This document shows, piece by piece, positions 1-10,889 of a DNA stretch of 64,000 nt. This DNA is from Oreocharis arfaki. Lineage: Eukaryota; Chordata; Aves; Passeriformes; Paramythiidae. Each line of letters opens with the position of its first letter. Position 1 is the stretch's first letter. Location: NCBI GenBank assembly GCA_013398015.1, contig VZRR01009807.1, positions 248,001-312,000 on the forward strand, in the 5' to 3' direction. Below the pieces are notes generated by a model, which saw only the letters and a list, made by a program, of their open reading frames with translations, made no database searches and was not told the origin of the DNA. Both the position numbers and the translations under genes were made by a program.

Positions 1-2040
1 AGCAAGAAAAAAATTCCCTTGGTACAGCAGACATCCACCCAAATTATGAAGCACTTTTTGGTAATAAATATTTTTATGATGTTTCAACTGGTGCTGAAAC
101 CAGAAGGAACTGGCATCGTGTGAGGGTGCTTAGATACATGCGATGACTAGCAGAGGTTTATGGCCCAAGGGCCTGCTAGCCAGGCAAAATCCCTGGAGTC
201 TCTGTCATCTCCAGCACTTGAAGGTAGCCACTGGGGCACCACGCTGCCACAAGGCCATTCCATTTAGGAGCATCTCTTGCATTTTCACATTTGCATTTAA
301 TCGCACTACAAAGAGGATTAATAGAGATGTGAAACATCTGTACAGCTCCCCAGACCAAATACATCACCACTTCACTGAGCAGCAAGGCTGGCCAGTGCCC
401 AGGGAAGGGGCCAAATCTAGACAAATCCAGATGCAAAGCTCTGAAGAAACACCAAACCTCGTACTTGAAAACATTCAAATTGAAAATTCAATCTAAGATT
501 TTTCTTCCCATTCCCCCTCTGGAAAAGCTCTCAGTCCATTGACAACTGTCACTTAATTTACTTCAGTAATTGCATTGATGTTCATTTCCAGCATTTGCAG
601 CTTTTTGTAGCCATTGTTCACTGCTGGCTTCACAGATGATTTTCTTTCCTCTCATTCATCTTTTTCCCTAGTTCCACTTCACAGTCACAGTCTGGCAGGA
701 TTTGTCTTTTCCAGACTCTGCCTTCACTCCCATCTTGTTCGTTATTATTTCACACCATCACAAATCCTGCATTTGCATCTTGCAGGCAATGAGATTGTTA
801 TGGATAACTGGCTTTGCTGCTCCACAGGCAGAACTTCATTTAACTACTCTATTCTCTTTCTCTTCTGCCGTGCGGATGACGTGGTTTTTAAGACTGTCCT
901 TCTCATCTTCATGGCTGTGAATAAGAAAACTCTTTTTTGAGTTTAGGATTACCATGGTGATGGTTTTATTACCTACCCATTTGGATTCAGGTTATCCTTC
1001 TGGTAATTTTTGGCATGTGTTAGTCAGTCTATGCTGACATTAATTGCTGTTTTGTTGGAGTATGTTTGGAAGTACAGCATCCATGGAGAAATAGGGAAAA
1101 TAATGTCTTTTTGTAGCAGCAAAAAATGCAGACTGGGATCTAGCTTTTAACAAATATATTGCAGGGTTATCAAGTCATGGAGGCAGAAGTTCTGAGCTGA
1201 GCTGCTGGCTGTGACACAAATTGTATGGACAAGATTTTTCTCTATTTATATCTTAAATATTCCACTTCAAATAGAGATGGTGCTGGCAGGATTATGATCT
1301 AGACTGTTAGTGTTATCATGCAGAAAACACCAGCACTATCACACTTTGTATCACCTGATTTTTTTCCTTACTGGGCCTTTCTTATATTTCAACTGTAGCA
1401 GGCCAAATCTTTTAACATCCTCCTATTCAGTCAGTTGGGTTCATTTTATGAGAGGATCGATCGATACACTCTACAACTTCACACCAAAGATATGTAGAAG
1501 CTCTGTGCACATGATATGCAGTCTGAGGCCAAAAATAAGTTATCAGCTCTTTTACGCAGCACTTCCGTGGGTACATGGAAATGCCCCACTGATCCTCTGC
1601 TGTCTTATCCCTTATCTCATCTGTACCTGTCCCATTTCCTCCTGGTCACGCCCATCTCTGGGAAGTTCCTGGTGTGACGTGACCACCCAGAAGCTCTGCT
1701 GTCATGTTGGTATACGTATTACAACTCTTGGTTGCAAAGCAAGTGTGGAGGATGCAAGGCCCCTCTACCACAGCAGGCCCAAGAGGGTCAGCATCCCTGT
1801 TTGTCTGTGTGGGATCTTACTGCATCAAGTAGAATGCTGAGCACCACCTCTTTAGATTCTCATTGTCAATGTTCTCTTGGTCAGGCCATTAAAGCCTGAG
1901 GTCTGTGCCCAAATCAGTCTGGACATGGAAGCAGTGGTCCAAGGAATGAGGGTATGACACTGTCCATCAGATTTAATGTCCCCACAGAGATTACTTGCAT
2001 TTGCAACTCCTCACATTATCGGAAACTGGTTTCAGGTGTC
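1..2040. other. Noncoding stretch, no supported feature
   Basis: Mixed-composition DNA without a recognisable repeat or exon. The longest ATG frame (1310-1840, plus, 176 codons) is rich in Cys, Ser and His with no domain pattern and reads as a chance frame. The window begins inside this stretch, so an element could be cut at the left edge. Confidence 0.6.
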
Positions 2041-2090
2041 TATTTCCCTCTGGCTTGTTGCACCTTCTCTATCCACTGCTGATAAATCAG

Positions 2091-2228
2091 CAAGTTTCCC
2101 CTCCTTATGCTGTGCCAGATGCAGTCACAGTTTACAAGCCTGCACTTACACCAGAACAAAAAGACACTGGGGAATATTTTGAATTAGACAAGAATATGCC
2201 TTTCCCTGGATGTTATGAATCACCCTGA
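2091..2228 (+). CDS. Candidate 3'-terminal coding exon, protein not recognised
   Basis: A pyrimidine-rich tract (about 2041-2080) with a branch-point-like CTGATAA is followed by AAATCAG at 2084-2090, a plausible splice acceptor. From 2091 an open frame in phase 0 runs 45 codons to TGA at 2226-2228. The peptide begins QVSPPYAVPD, contains VYKPALTPEQ, and ends MPFPGCYESP. It is rich in Pro, Tyr and acidic residues, with varied codons typical of real coding sequence. An AATAAA lies at 2316-2321, 88 bases after the stop, as expected for a last exon with a short 3' UTR. I do not recognise the family, so no function is offered. Alternatives are a degenerate exon, a retrocopy fragment or a chance frame. 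The frame stays open upstream to 1995, but that part looks intronic. No partner exon was identified, so the rest of the gene would lie to the left or outside the window. Confidence 0.4.
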   Translation, partial: QVSPPYAVPDAVTVYKPALTPEQKDTGEYFELDKNMPFPGCYESP

Positions 2229-2315
2229 AGATATTTATCTTTGCCAATTGCCTTTGTGCATTTTGCCCTTTGACTTAGGATGGTGGGGAAAAAAAATCCT
2301 CTGGGGTGAAATGAA

Positions 2316-2321
2316 AATAAA
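2316..2321 (+). promoter_or_regulatory. Possible polyadenylation signal AATAAA
   Basis: A canonical AATAAA hexamer 88 bases downstream of the stop codon of the candidate terminal exon at 2091-2228. It is a common hexamer in AT-rich DNA, so its value rests on the position behind that exon. Confidence 0.3.
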
Positions 2322-2329
2322 TTGAAATA

Positions 2330-4225
2330 GTTCACAGATTTTTCTTTAACAGAATCTTAACAAGATCTTACTTTACAAAATTTCTAAAGAGTCTTTCCAT
2401 TATTTGATAATTGCAATTATAGTATGGGGATTGATTAGTTGTAGAAAAATAATTATACACCCAATTAAAGCAAATTGAAATAGACGCAAAATGTTGGCAC
2501 CCATTCCTGCTGTCTCCAACAGGAAGAATTAATTTGACCAGGATGGTTATATTGCAAAAAAGCTTGACTTCAGATAAAAAAACCATGTAATTCATTTTTT
2601 GGCATTGCAGCAATGAATTTTCATTGAAGACTTAATTGTAGGGCAGTGCTGACTGGGCAAAAGGCAACATACAAGATTTGATTGCAAAAATCGATAGTTA
2701 GAAATAAAACAGAAATTGATAAATCCTCAAAAAGATCATTTGGCCCATTAGCATAGCTCAAAGAGGAGTTACTGCTGCTTAAATCTAGCAAAGAAGGCTG
2801 GACCTCAGGATGCAGCAGACTTCTCTTCAGATGCCTAGAATGGGAAATATTTATTAAAGGCCTTGGCCCCCTCCCACAGCGATAGTTACATGCAGGTGTG
2901 GCTCAGGGCTGGCACAAGAGATGTTCAATGCATTATAATTTGAACAGGAACTGTGTGGTGTGATCAAAGTGTGCGGGAATTACACAGCAAGATGCCAAAG
3001 AAATGTCAGTCAGACCACACACGCCCCAATTCCAGCTGCAAACGTATCCAGACTGCAGGAGCCCAGTGCCAGCCCCTCTGACTCTGTCAAGAATCTTCTG
3101 TCAGTTATGTGCCAGATCAAAGGACAGGAAAAGCACAAAGGAAAAATCCTTAACCCTCTTCCTTCTGGTTCTTGCCTTCAGCCGTTAAAAGGTACGATTC
3201 AATCTCATTGATAGCCCCATTACATTACATCCCATCCTATTACAGATCACACTGGTGCTGGGGGCAGAGCACCCTGGAGACAGCTTACCCAACCTGTTGA
3301 CACCCAGAAGCCACTCAGTGACAGGTGTCTCTGAGCCTCATGAGTTAAGTGACAAATACCTATTTTAGAGCTGGTATCTTTCAAAAGAAATCAGCATAAA
3401 CCCTACCACTGCAGTGCAATCCAAAACAAGTTACAGTCTGACTGCAAGGCAGAAACAGCTTAAAATAAAGCAGTGAAGTAACATGCAGAGCTTGCCTGAT
3501 GCAAACACCAGCAGTGGGCTTCACATGGAGAACCTAAACCCCTTCTCTCCTGCACGGAACCATGTGGCAGCAGCAGCAGCTTTTTCTCCTTCCACTTTGC
3601 CATCTGCCACCAAACACCACTATTTGCTCACACACTTATCTTAATAAAGCAATGAAGAATATGGTCTCAGCTTCTACTTTCCTTTCACACCTCCAACCCT
3701 CCTCCCAAATAAATATATACAAACTTCAACCAAGGCTCCCTTTCTGTTAAACACCTTGGCAGAACTTGATATACTCTCCGAGTATAGTATATCCTAGTAA
3801 AGGATTATCCTTCTGTCTTACATCCTTCTCGTTCCATTATCAGATATAGAATCGTGGAAGAGTTCTGCTACATGTTTCACTCCACTGAATTTTAAAGGAC
3901 TTTGAGTGTAATGGGTGACTTGGCCCCAGTGACCTAGCTAAACTACAGATGCATGAAGAACAGCAGCAACCAAAGCACCAACAAAACAAGTGTATAATCT
4001 ACACTTTCTACACTAAAACCAAATGTTCTTTCAGCTCTGGTTTATCAGCAATTAAAATAAATGATTAGAGAAATCAAAGAAGTACTCAAACCTCCAATGT
4101 GTTGGCAGACATTGATTGAATTATTTTATTAGTTCATCACAAGCACAGCAAATAACACCTGCAAATTAAAACTACTCCAGATTGCTAGGTGCCAGCAGAA
4201 AAAAATTTGCAGAGATACATTAACT
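2330..4225. other. Noncoding stretch, no supported feature
   Basis: Unique-looking DNA. Short chance frames only, such as 2368-2613 minus and 2960-3211 plus, without domains or splice context. No repeat family recognised. Confidence 0.55.
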
Positions 4226-4229
4226 TATT

Positions 4230-4645
4230 AAATTATGCTATTAAATGTCAAGGAGAACATCATAAAAATGTTTAATTTATGGAATAACTGTATTTGCTGA
4301 AGGGCATCAACATGATAACGTTAGCGTTTTACACAAAATCCATCCTGCAATATAGTAGCTTTACCTCTAAAGCCTATTATAGCTCTATTCCCTAGGGCAG
4401 AGGCTGGAGAACTGCCATTTAATTGCCAATGTTATAAATTAAAGGAGTGCTTGAGTCAGATGTCATCCAGAGCTTACAGACCGAGCAGAGTGGGTAGGAG
4501 ATGCTGACAAGAAGTTTCCCGATGGCTCTCCCAGCACTCCGAACATAATTAATTCTGCTGATCTTTTATGTGCATCTGCATTTGCATTGTATTTAAATTA
4601 AATACAGCTGTGTGCACTGAGCTGGGCAAAGCCTGGATAGCTAGG
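4230..4645. promoter_or_regulatory. Candidate conserved noncoding element (enhancer-like)
   Basis: An AT-rich block with a density of homeodomain and POU-type motifs. TAATTAAT is at 4546-4553, a perfect octamer ATTTGCAT is at 4580-4587, and an almost palindromic 17-mer built on TTTAAATTAAA lies at about 4589-4605. Further ATTTAATTGC and TTAAATTATG cores occur upstream. Such composition is typical of deeply conserved vertebrate enhancers, but conservation cannot be seen from one sequence. It may simply be AT-rich DNA. Confidence 0.25.
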
Positions 4646-4649
4646 AAAC

Positions 4650-7614
4650 TAAAAGCATGAAGGAAAAATCAGTGATTCTGTTTTCTTGGCTATTGTTTAG
4701 CACATTACAGAGGGAAATGTAAGTCTAACAGCTTACAGAGTGCTACAATTCCCCCAGGTGTTAAGATATATGTTACAACCCAAAGCAGGAAATCATTTCT
4801 AGGAAATACTTGAAGACAGGATTGCCCAGACAGGTTTTGATGGAAGTCAAAATCCTAATTGGCAGAAGCAAAATAGATCAAATTCCCTACTAATGACAGA
4901 AATCATCCTAGAATGGCAGCTCTGTGTCTTGTATCTATAGACAGGGAATAGTGACAAGCTGAAGGCATTGGTTAGACCCCATCAAATTCACCCACAGGAA
5001 GCAGTTTATTCATATTCAGCTGCCTGCTCCTATGATTTAAGCTGTTTCCTTGCTTTTTTCACCGAAAAATAAAGGGAAAAAAACCCCCAGTATAGTCACT
5101 GCAGCCCCAATTTTGCTATTTACAGGCTACAATCAGAGACGCAGTGTTAATAAACACAGCATTCCCACTGCCGATGGCACCTCAGCTTTCCCTTTTTACT
5201 TATAATCTTGTCATAACATGAGCTTTTTCCCTTCTTTTTCCTAGAAGAAATAGGGTTTTAATCTAACAAAGTACTCAAACGACAAGGTTGGGGATGGAAA
5301 TCAAGGTTTGTCAGGGGTGAGTGCTGATCCTTGAATGAGGCATGTGATTACCAGGCCATTTGTTTCACGATGGAATCAGACGATCTAACAGCATCTAAGC
5401 CTGAAACCAAAGCCATCTACCATTCAGTTACTTCCATCTGTTTGTTATGTGTGTCAGGTGCTGGTGGCCCAGTTCACCAGAGGAGCTGTGTTCCAGCAAG
5501 GCTGAAGGTTCCCTCAGAGCATGTTATTTTATGATGAGAGTGCGTCACCACTGAGAGCAACCTGCTATTTCTTTCCCAATTTGATAATTACAATTTTATT
5601 TCCAAGAGTCAAATACAAGATTTAAGTGCTTTCTTCCATTCAAGTTCACCTAGACCACCTGCAGAAAACAGCCATAAATCAACATTTTTTTAAAAATCTG
5701 AATCATTCTGATGAGTGGTGACAGATTATATGGAAACATTTGAAATTCCGTATGGCTGGGGGAAAGCTGCCTCCGCTTTCTACTGGGTTTGTGGGAAGTG
5801 GATGCAAAATAAAAACCGAACATGCACAGATTAACATGGACACAGACATAAAAACTAGAATATATTTTAATTAATCTGTGTGAACCCCCCCCCAATAAAC
5901 CCTCAATAATTAACTAAACTCACATAAGTGCTAAGAGCTATTTCCACAGAAGGTCTTTGTCACTGCCACATTCCTGTTTGTCTCACCTAAATATGAGGCA
6001 GCTGCAGTCAGGAGTGGCAAACACATCCCTGAGCTCTCAAGCACCAATGGAGGGTGTCCAAGGGACACCATGAGCCAGCACCTGACATTCTGGATGGGAA
6101 AATCCACCAAAGGGGAATACTGCAGAGCAAAAGTTACGGTATTTCTCTTCAGAGATGAGACTCCATCCTTGCACCCTGAGTGGTGTATGGGAGATCAGGT
6201 GTCACAAGTTACAGACCCAAACTTGACTTAGGCAATGACATTCCCTGTGGGAAAACAGCTCAGCAACTGGGGAGCTGGAGACCAGAGACCATGTCCTCTT
6301 CAGCCTGAAATATTCAAACCCTCAGATCCCATCACAGGGACAGCTCCAGACACTGTTCTGGGATAGCCTATATGGAGTACAATGGCATCAAAGTCAACCA
6401 CAGTGCCCGAGAGCTGTTGTTCCGTATGTGATACATCTCTGGATACGTGGGAAAAAATGCAGGTTTGCAAAAATAAAAATCAAGGACTTTCTACTCAGCC
6501 AAGATTAAAAATTAGGGCCAACAATGCTGATGCTTGCACTTCCTGATGGCCAGGGTAACCTAGCACATGGCAAACTCTTCATTTCACCAATCCTAGGACA
6601 AAAAAAGACTGAAACATCTCCCAGTGTTTTCATAATCTTGTAAAGCTTGCCAGGGGAGGATTTTATTTTCTGGGGCAGAACATCCAAAGTGACCTTCAGT
6701 TCACTAATGGCAGGTCGTTCTTGGCTCTGATTGCTTCTTCGAAGAGTGCAATGGTATTTTCAGTACAAAAATTTACAGAGAAATATAAGCTATTTCAAAA
6801 TGTAGTGAACTAAATAACTCGATAATTAAAAACAAGATGCAAGCAAATATATTAATAGAAAAAAGTGAAGGCTATAGTTTCATTCAATAATTCAGAAACA
6901 GCCATTATATTTCTTTCAGACATTAAGCAAACCCACAGAAACTAGGAAGAGATGAGGGAACCCTGTCCTCCTCCATGAAAGTCTGGAAAATCTTGCAGTA
7001 TCCCGAAATACGCAAAGATTCTGAAAGCCTCATTTTTTCCATAACAACTAGAGGATATGAATTGTGGGAAATCAATGGTGCAGACAGTTAGAAAATTGAA
7101 GTTTTTGCACAGTGGCAAAGACAAAGAATCCCGCATCTCCTAGAGGGAAAGGACAACGATTGCTTTTAATAGGAATATTACAAATACTAGTGTAGAGGTG
7201 CAAACTGTATTAGAAATCACTATAAAAAGATCCACATTTCTGGTTATATCAATCAAAGACAAAATCTAAGCACTAGGAAACCAGAAGATGCTGAGGAAGC
7301 AAAGTTGCCAGAAGGGTGTAACAGATGCTGAGTGGAGCAGCACCAGTGTGCAGAGTTACCAATGAGACAAGGAGATTTTGAGAAGTTTAGCCAAGATAGC
7401 ACTGGTACTCACTTGTGGGTTAATGGAATTTGACTAGCAAGTGCTGATCAAAGTTTTGCTGGCTGCTTTGTTGCAGGAGCTGGCAAGGATCACTCAAGCA
7501 AGCTCTGAGCTTGTGAATTGCCAAGACACACTGTAGGATGCACATCCTACAGTCCCCCAGACACCCAAAGCACGCTTCAACATTTCTAGCCACAGCACTT
7601 CCCATTGCTATAGG
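4650..7614. other. Noncoding stretch with a C9 tract and a short palindrome
   Basis: No gene or repeat family recognised. It holds a run of nine C at 5885-5893 and a 22-base interrupted palindrome at 7531-7552 (listed separately). Open frames of 60-81 codons here lack any domain pattern. Confidence 0.55.
7531..7552. repeat. Perfect 10-bp inverted repeat with 2-bp spacer
   Basis: CTGTAGGATG is followed by CA and then CATCCTACAG, a perfect pair of 10-base arms around a dinucleotide loop. It lies 63 bases to the left of a CR1 3' end. The arms could form a cruciform, or may be the footprint of a small fold-back duplication. No known element is implied. Confidence 0.7.
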
Positions 7615-7790
7615 CACTGGCTGGAAGTGACCTTAAAGACCATCTATTTACAACTTCCCTGTCACATACAGGGGATACCTTCCACTAGACCAGGCTGCTC
7701 AAATCTCTGTCCAATTTGGCCTTGAACACTTCCAGGGAGGGGCATCCATGACATCTGCTGAGCCCATGCAGATGTTCTGAGCAAACTGAG
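7615..7790 (-). mobile_element. CR1 LINE fragment, 3' end
   Basis: Minus-strand CR1. Reading the plus strand gives the reverse complement of the CR1 3' region: GGAAGTGACCTTAAAGACCA, then CTTCCACTAGACCAGGCTGCTCA and GGCCTTGAACACTTCCAGGG split over 7680-7740. The terminal octamers are eroded. Similarity fades after about 7755 (ACATCTGCTGAGCC corresponds to the usual ACCTCTCTGGGC). It is a severely 5'-truncated copy and is moderately diverged. The subfamily looks the same as the copy at 33936. Confidence 0.85.
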
Positions 7791-9045
7791 GGAAATTACT
7801 CTGAATGGCTGCGAACCAACGTGTGCTTTTTGTAGGCTCTGAAGCAGCCCTGATAGCCCTGATACATTCACCCATGGTAGGACAAGGGCCAACATGCTCT
7901 AAAGCCTGCCATATGCATCTCAGCTTTATCCGCCCCTCCCAGGCCAAGAGGGGTAGGAGGGAATCTGAAGGGGCTGGATGGGCCCTGCTCTGTTGCCTCT
8001 GGCTCAGAGTCAGGGCAGCTGGCACATGAATGCGAAACAGCTGCCATAGGATGAATGTATATGGATGTATGCAAATGTGTGCACAAATGGGATTTTGCTC
8101 ATAGGATGAAAGCTCTTGTGTTTCCCTTTATGACAAAAGGTTCTTCTGCACACAAGGCTATTACTCTTCACTTGTCACTCACCATTTACCCATTCAAAAA
8201 CTTTCCGTTCTCTAGTCAGGCAATAGAAACACTGTGGCATAGCAGCTCAGTTACACCATATGAATAATGAATTGTTGAGGTTTACCAGACATCAGCAGGT
8301 TCCTCCAGACTACCAACCGCTTACAAATACCAACCACATTTGCAGAAATCCCCTCTGATTCAAAACTATTTTCGAATAGGAGCTGGCACATTCGTCAGAT
8401 TTTATATTCCCAGTAAATAGTTTATTCAGCTTCAGCATCTGGCAAACAACAGAAGACAGTACCAAAAAGTCAGCAAAAGGAAAAAGAACTGTGGAAAAAC
8501 TCTTTCTTTTTTTTCTTTTTTTTTTTTACTGGAAATAAGATGAAACAACCAAAGAGACATTTGGTAGCCAAAAGATATTGTTACTTGCTGAAAGGTATTT
8601 GATTAACCAGCAACAATGATTTGCAATTCTATAGCATTTCTCGTAAAATAACCATGACAGAGAATTTCAATGAGCTTCATCTCTGCGCTGGCCAGCAAAC
8701 AAAAATGATAAACAGTGCAGTGGTGTTTTATCAGTCAAAGGAAGGGATGCAGCTGGCAGAAGCTGGTTTAATTTCTGATTGAGAAAAATTACAGAGCTGA
8801 AACCTGAATTGACATTTTTACAGTGTTAGCCAGACAAGGCAACTAAGAGACTGCACAACTAAGTAAACTGTAGTCCATCTTCTATCTGTGCCCACTTTCT
8901 CATCCATAAAAATACAAAAGTACAAACCTAAAAGTATAAGTTGCTAACTTTTGCAGTAAAAGCATCCCAGGCAAATCACCGAGGACTGGTTTTTGCTGCT
9001 GTCCTTATTAGACAGCCGTGAACATTTTCAGAATTTTCCTTGGGA
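7791..9045. other. Noncoding stretch with T-rich tract
   Basis: No gene seen. A T-rich tract at 8507-8527 contains a run of twelve T. Overlapping frames on both strands at 7699-8086 share the same sequence and show no protein family. Confidence 0.5.
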
Positions 9046-9049
9046 CTGA

Positions 9050-9620
9050 ACTAAACGAGACTGGAAGAGGTTTAGAGGTCATCCAGCTCATCACGGTGCA
9101 CAAAGCAGGATTGGCTCTATCTCTGCCAGCCTGGCATATGCTTGTCTGTTCCTGAAAACCTCCAATGATGAAGAAGCCCAGGCCTCCCAGCAGCCTTCTC
9201 CAGAGTGCAGCCAACCACATGGTAAGCAAATGAAGACTAACTTTCAGTTAAATGTCCCTTGTTGGAATTTCAGGTAATTACTTCATCTTCGTAATGGATA
9301 CGGATTGCACTCGACTGCCTTCAGTGCAGTTCTGATTTACATATTTGAAGATTATTTGGTGTCACTTCAGTAACTTCTCTAATTCCTTATGTCCAACACA
9401 GTTCTTCCAGCCTTCCCTCAGAATTCATGGGTTTAGATTTCAGGCATTTTATTATTCTCCCATGACTTCTTTGCAGCTGCTCTGCTCTGAACGTGTAGAA
9501 TGGCACTTGAAGTAGGACACAGTGCTGCACCAGACATCTCAATGGAGCTGAGCAAAGTTTTTCTTCATATGCCCTATGGCATTCTGTTCATATCTCATTG
9601 TTTGGTGTGGGCTATTTTCC
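9050..9620 (-). mobile_element. Old, diverged CR1-like LINE fragment
   Basis: The order of blocks follows the reverse complement of ancient amniote CR1 elements. TTAGAGGTCATCCAGCTCAT (9071-9090) is followed by AAGCAGGATTGGCTCTA, then CTGAAAACCTCCAATGATG (about 9152-9170), ACATATTTGAAGATTATTTG (about 9339-9358), CTTCCAGCCTTCCCTCAGAA (9405-9424), and GGACACAGTGCTGCACCAGA (about 9515-9534). Each block matches the known CR1 order (target tail, 'second-half' linker, RT C-terminus) but with heavy substitution and small indels. It is clearly older than the copies at 17.8 or 35.1 kb. Ends are approximate, because similarity fades past about 9620. Confidence 0.7.
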
Positions 9621-9673
9621 TGTAGTTTCAACAACAATATAATATTTTTCCACTCATTTATGTTTAAATTAAT

Positions 9674-9693
9674 ATTGATTGATTGATTGATTG
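9674..9693. repeat. (ATTG)5 microsatellite
   Basis: Five tandem copies of the tetranucleotide ATTG, just beyond the left-to-right end of the old CR1-like element. Confidence 0.9.
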
Positions 9694-9699
9694 CAGGAA

Positions 9700-10650
9700 G
9701 GCAGCTTATCAGCTTTCTTCACAACTTGCTTTTGCACAGGATCATTCTAATCTGTTTTTGGATAGAAATCCATATATATACACCTAAGAATATATAGCCC
9801 AGCCTCCCTCCCTCAATGCACAAAGTGATATCATAGAACTTTCTTATCAGATGCATCTCAACTGACATCATTAAAGGAATTCTTAAAGCACAGACAATCA
9901 GAAGAACTGAAATATTCAGGTTATCGAGTTGCAGAAATCTGCATGCATAAGCCTCATGTACAAGAGCTACTGAAACACTGTTCACTGAAAGAACTGCAAG
10001 CCTGCTTAAGGAATGGAAGATTCAGACTGGCCTACAACTGACAGCACAATACACTAGTGAGTAAAAAATGGAACAAAAAAATTACAGATAATATGATGGG
10101 GCAATCACGTAAGCTGGTGAAAGAGCAGGAGCCATCCTGCATTTATTGTCCTCTCAGTCCAGCTCAAAAATAGCAGGAATTGCTATTTGAAAATAACCAG
10201 TAATTATTTTAAGTGAAAAAGTATGCATAGCCAATGTCCATTCCCTAAAATGGCAATTTTCAGACAAGGTAAAACAAAAAGTGAATGTCCAGTGCATTTT
10301 CCAGGGTAGTAAAATTTTAGCTCAGTCACCTTATTATAGAGGAAAAAAAGCATTAGGCAATGTTCTCACACTTCTAGCTCTATTCTATAATAAATGTCGT
10401 CCTAGGGAAGTGTATTAGCAAATTCTCTTGTGTATTCCCAGCAAACAGTCCTGATGTCAGTTTTTTGCAGAGGTGCCATTACAGTCCTGGGAGTGACCTG
10501 CTGATGCCCTCAAGTTTTGTTTGCTGTGGCAGTGCCAGGGCGCTGCAGGAGCAACTCGTGTCTCGTTGTTCAGGGTGTAGTGAGTGATGCAGAGTAATGA
10601 GACATGACACTGAATAAATTGATGGAATGAGATACAATAGGAAGCGTGGG
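9700..10650. other. Noncoding stretch, no supported feature
   Basis: Nothing recognised. The 88-codon minus frame at 9719-9985 has no domain pattern and reads as chance. Confidence 0.5.
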
Positions 10651-10659
10651 ACTGAGCCC

Positions 10660-10885
10660 TACAGACGAGACCTTTGTGTTGGTTAATCTGAACCTTTAAT
10701 TTAATTAGATTTACGTGCAATGACAGCAGGGCATGAGGGCACAGTCAATCTCTGAGCTGCTTTCTGGGAGACACCGCTCTCCCAAGATGAAATAAAATAA
10801 TGTAAAAAGGTCTTTTATGTACGGCATGCTGCAAGGTTTTTATTACACTTTTTATCACTATTATATATACTGTCCTTAATAGGTG
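10660..10885. promoter_or_regulatory. Candidate conserved noncoding element
   Basis: Contains a homeodomain-type core TAATTA at 10702-10707 inside TTTAATTTAATTAGATTTAC, followed by GTGCAATGACAGCAGGGCAT and an AT-rich 3' half (TTTTTATTACACTTTTTATC, about 10837-10856). The composition and absence of repeat similarity suggest an enhancer-like block. Conservation was not tested. Confidence 0.22.
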
Positions 10886-10889
10886 CGGG

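Noticed and set aside
1310..1840. 176-codon plus-strand open frame, one of the longest in the window
   Set aside because: Cys/Ser/His-rich peptide with no domain pattern and no splice or promoter context. Consistent with a chance frame.
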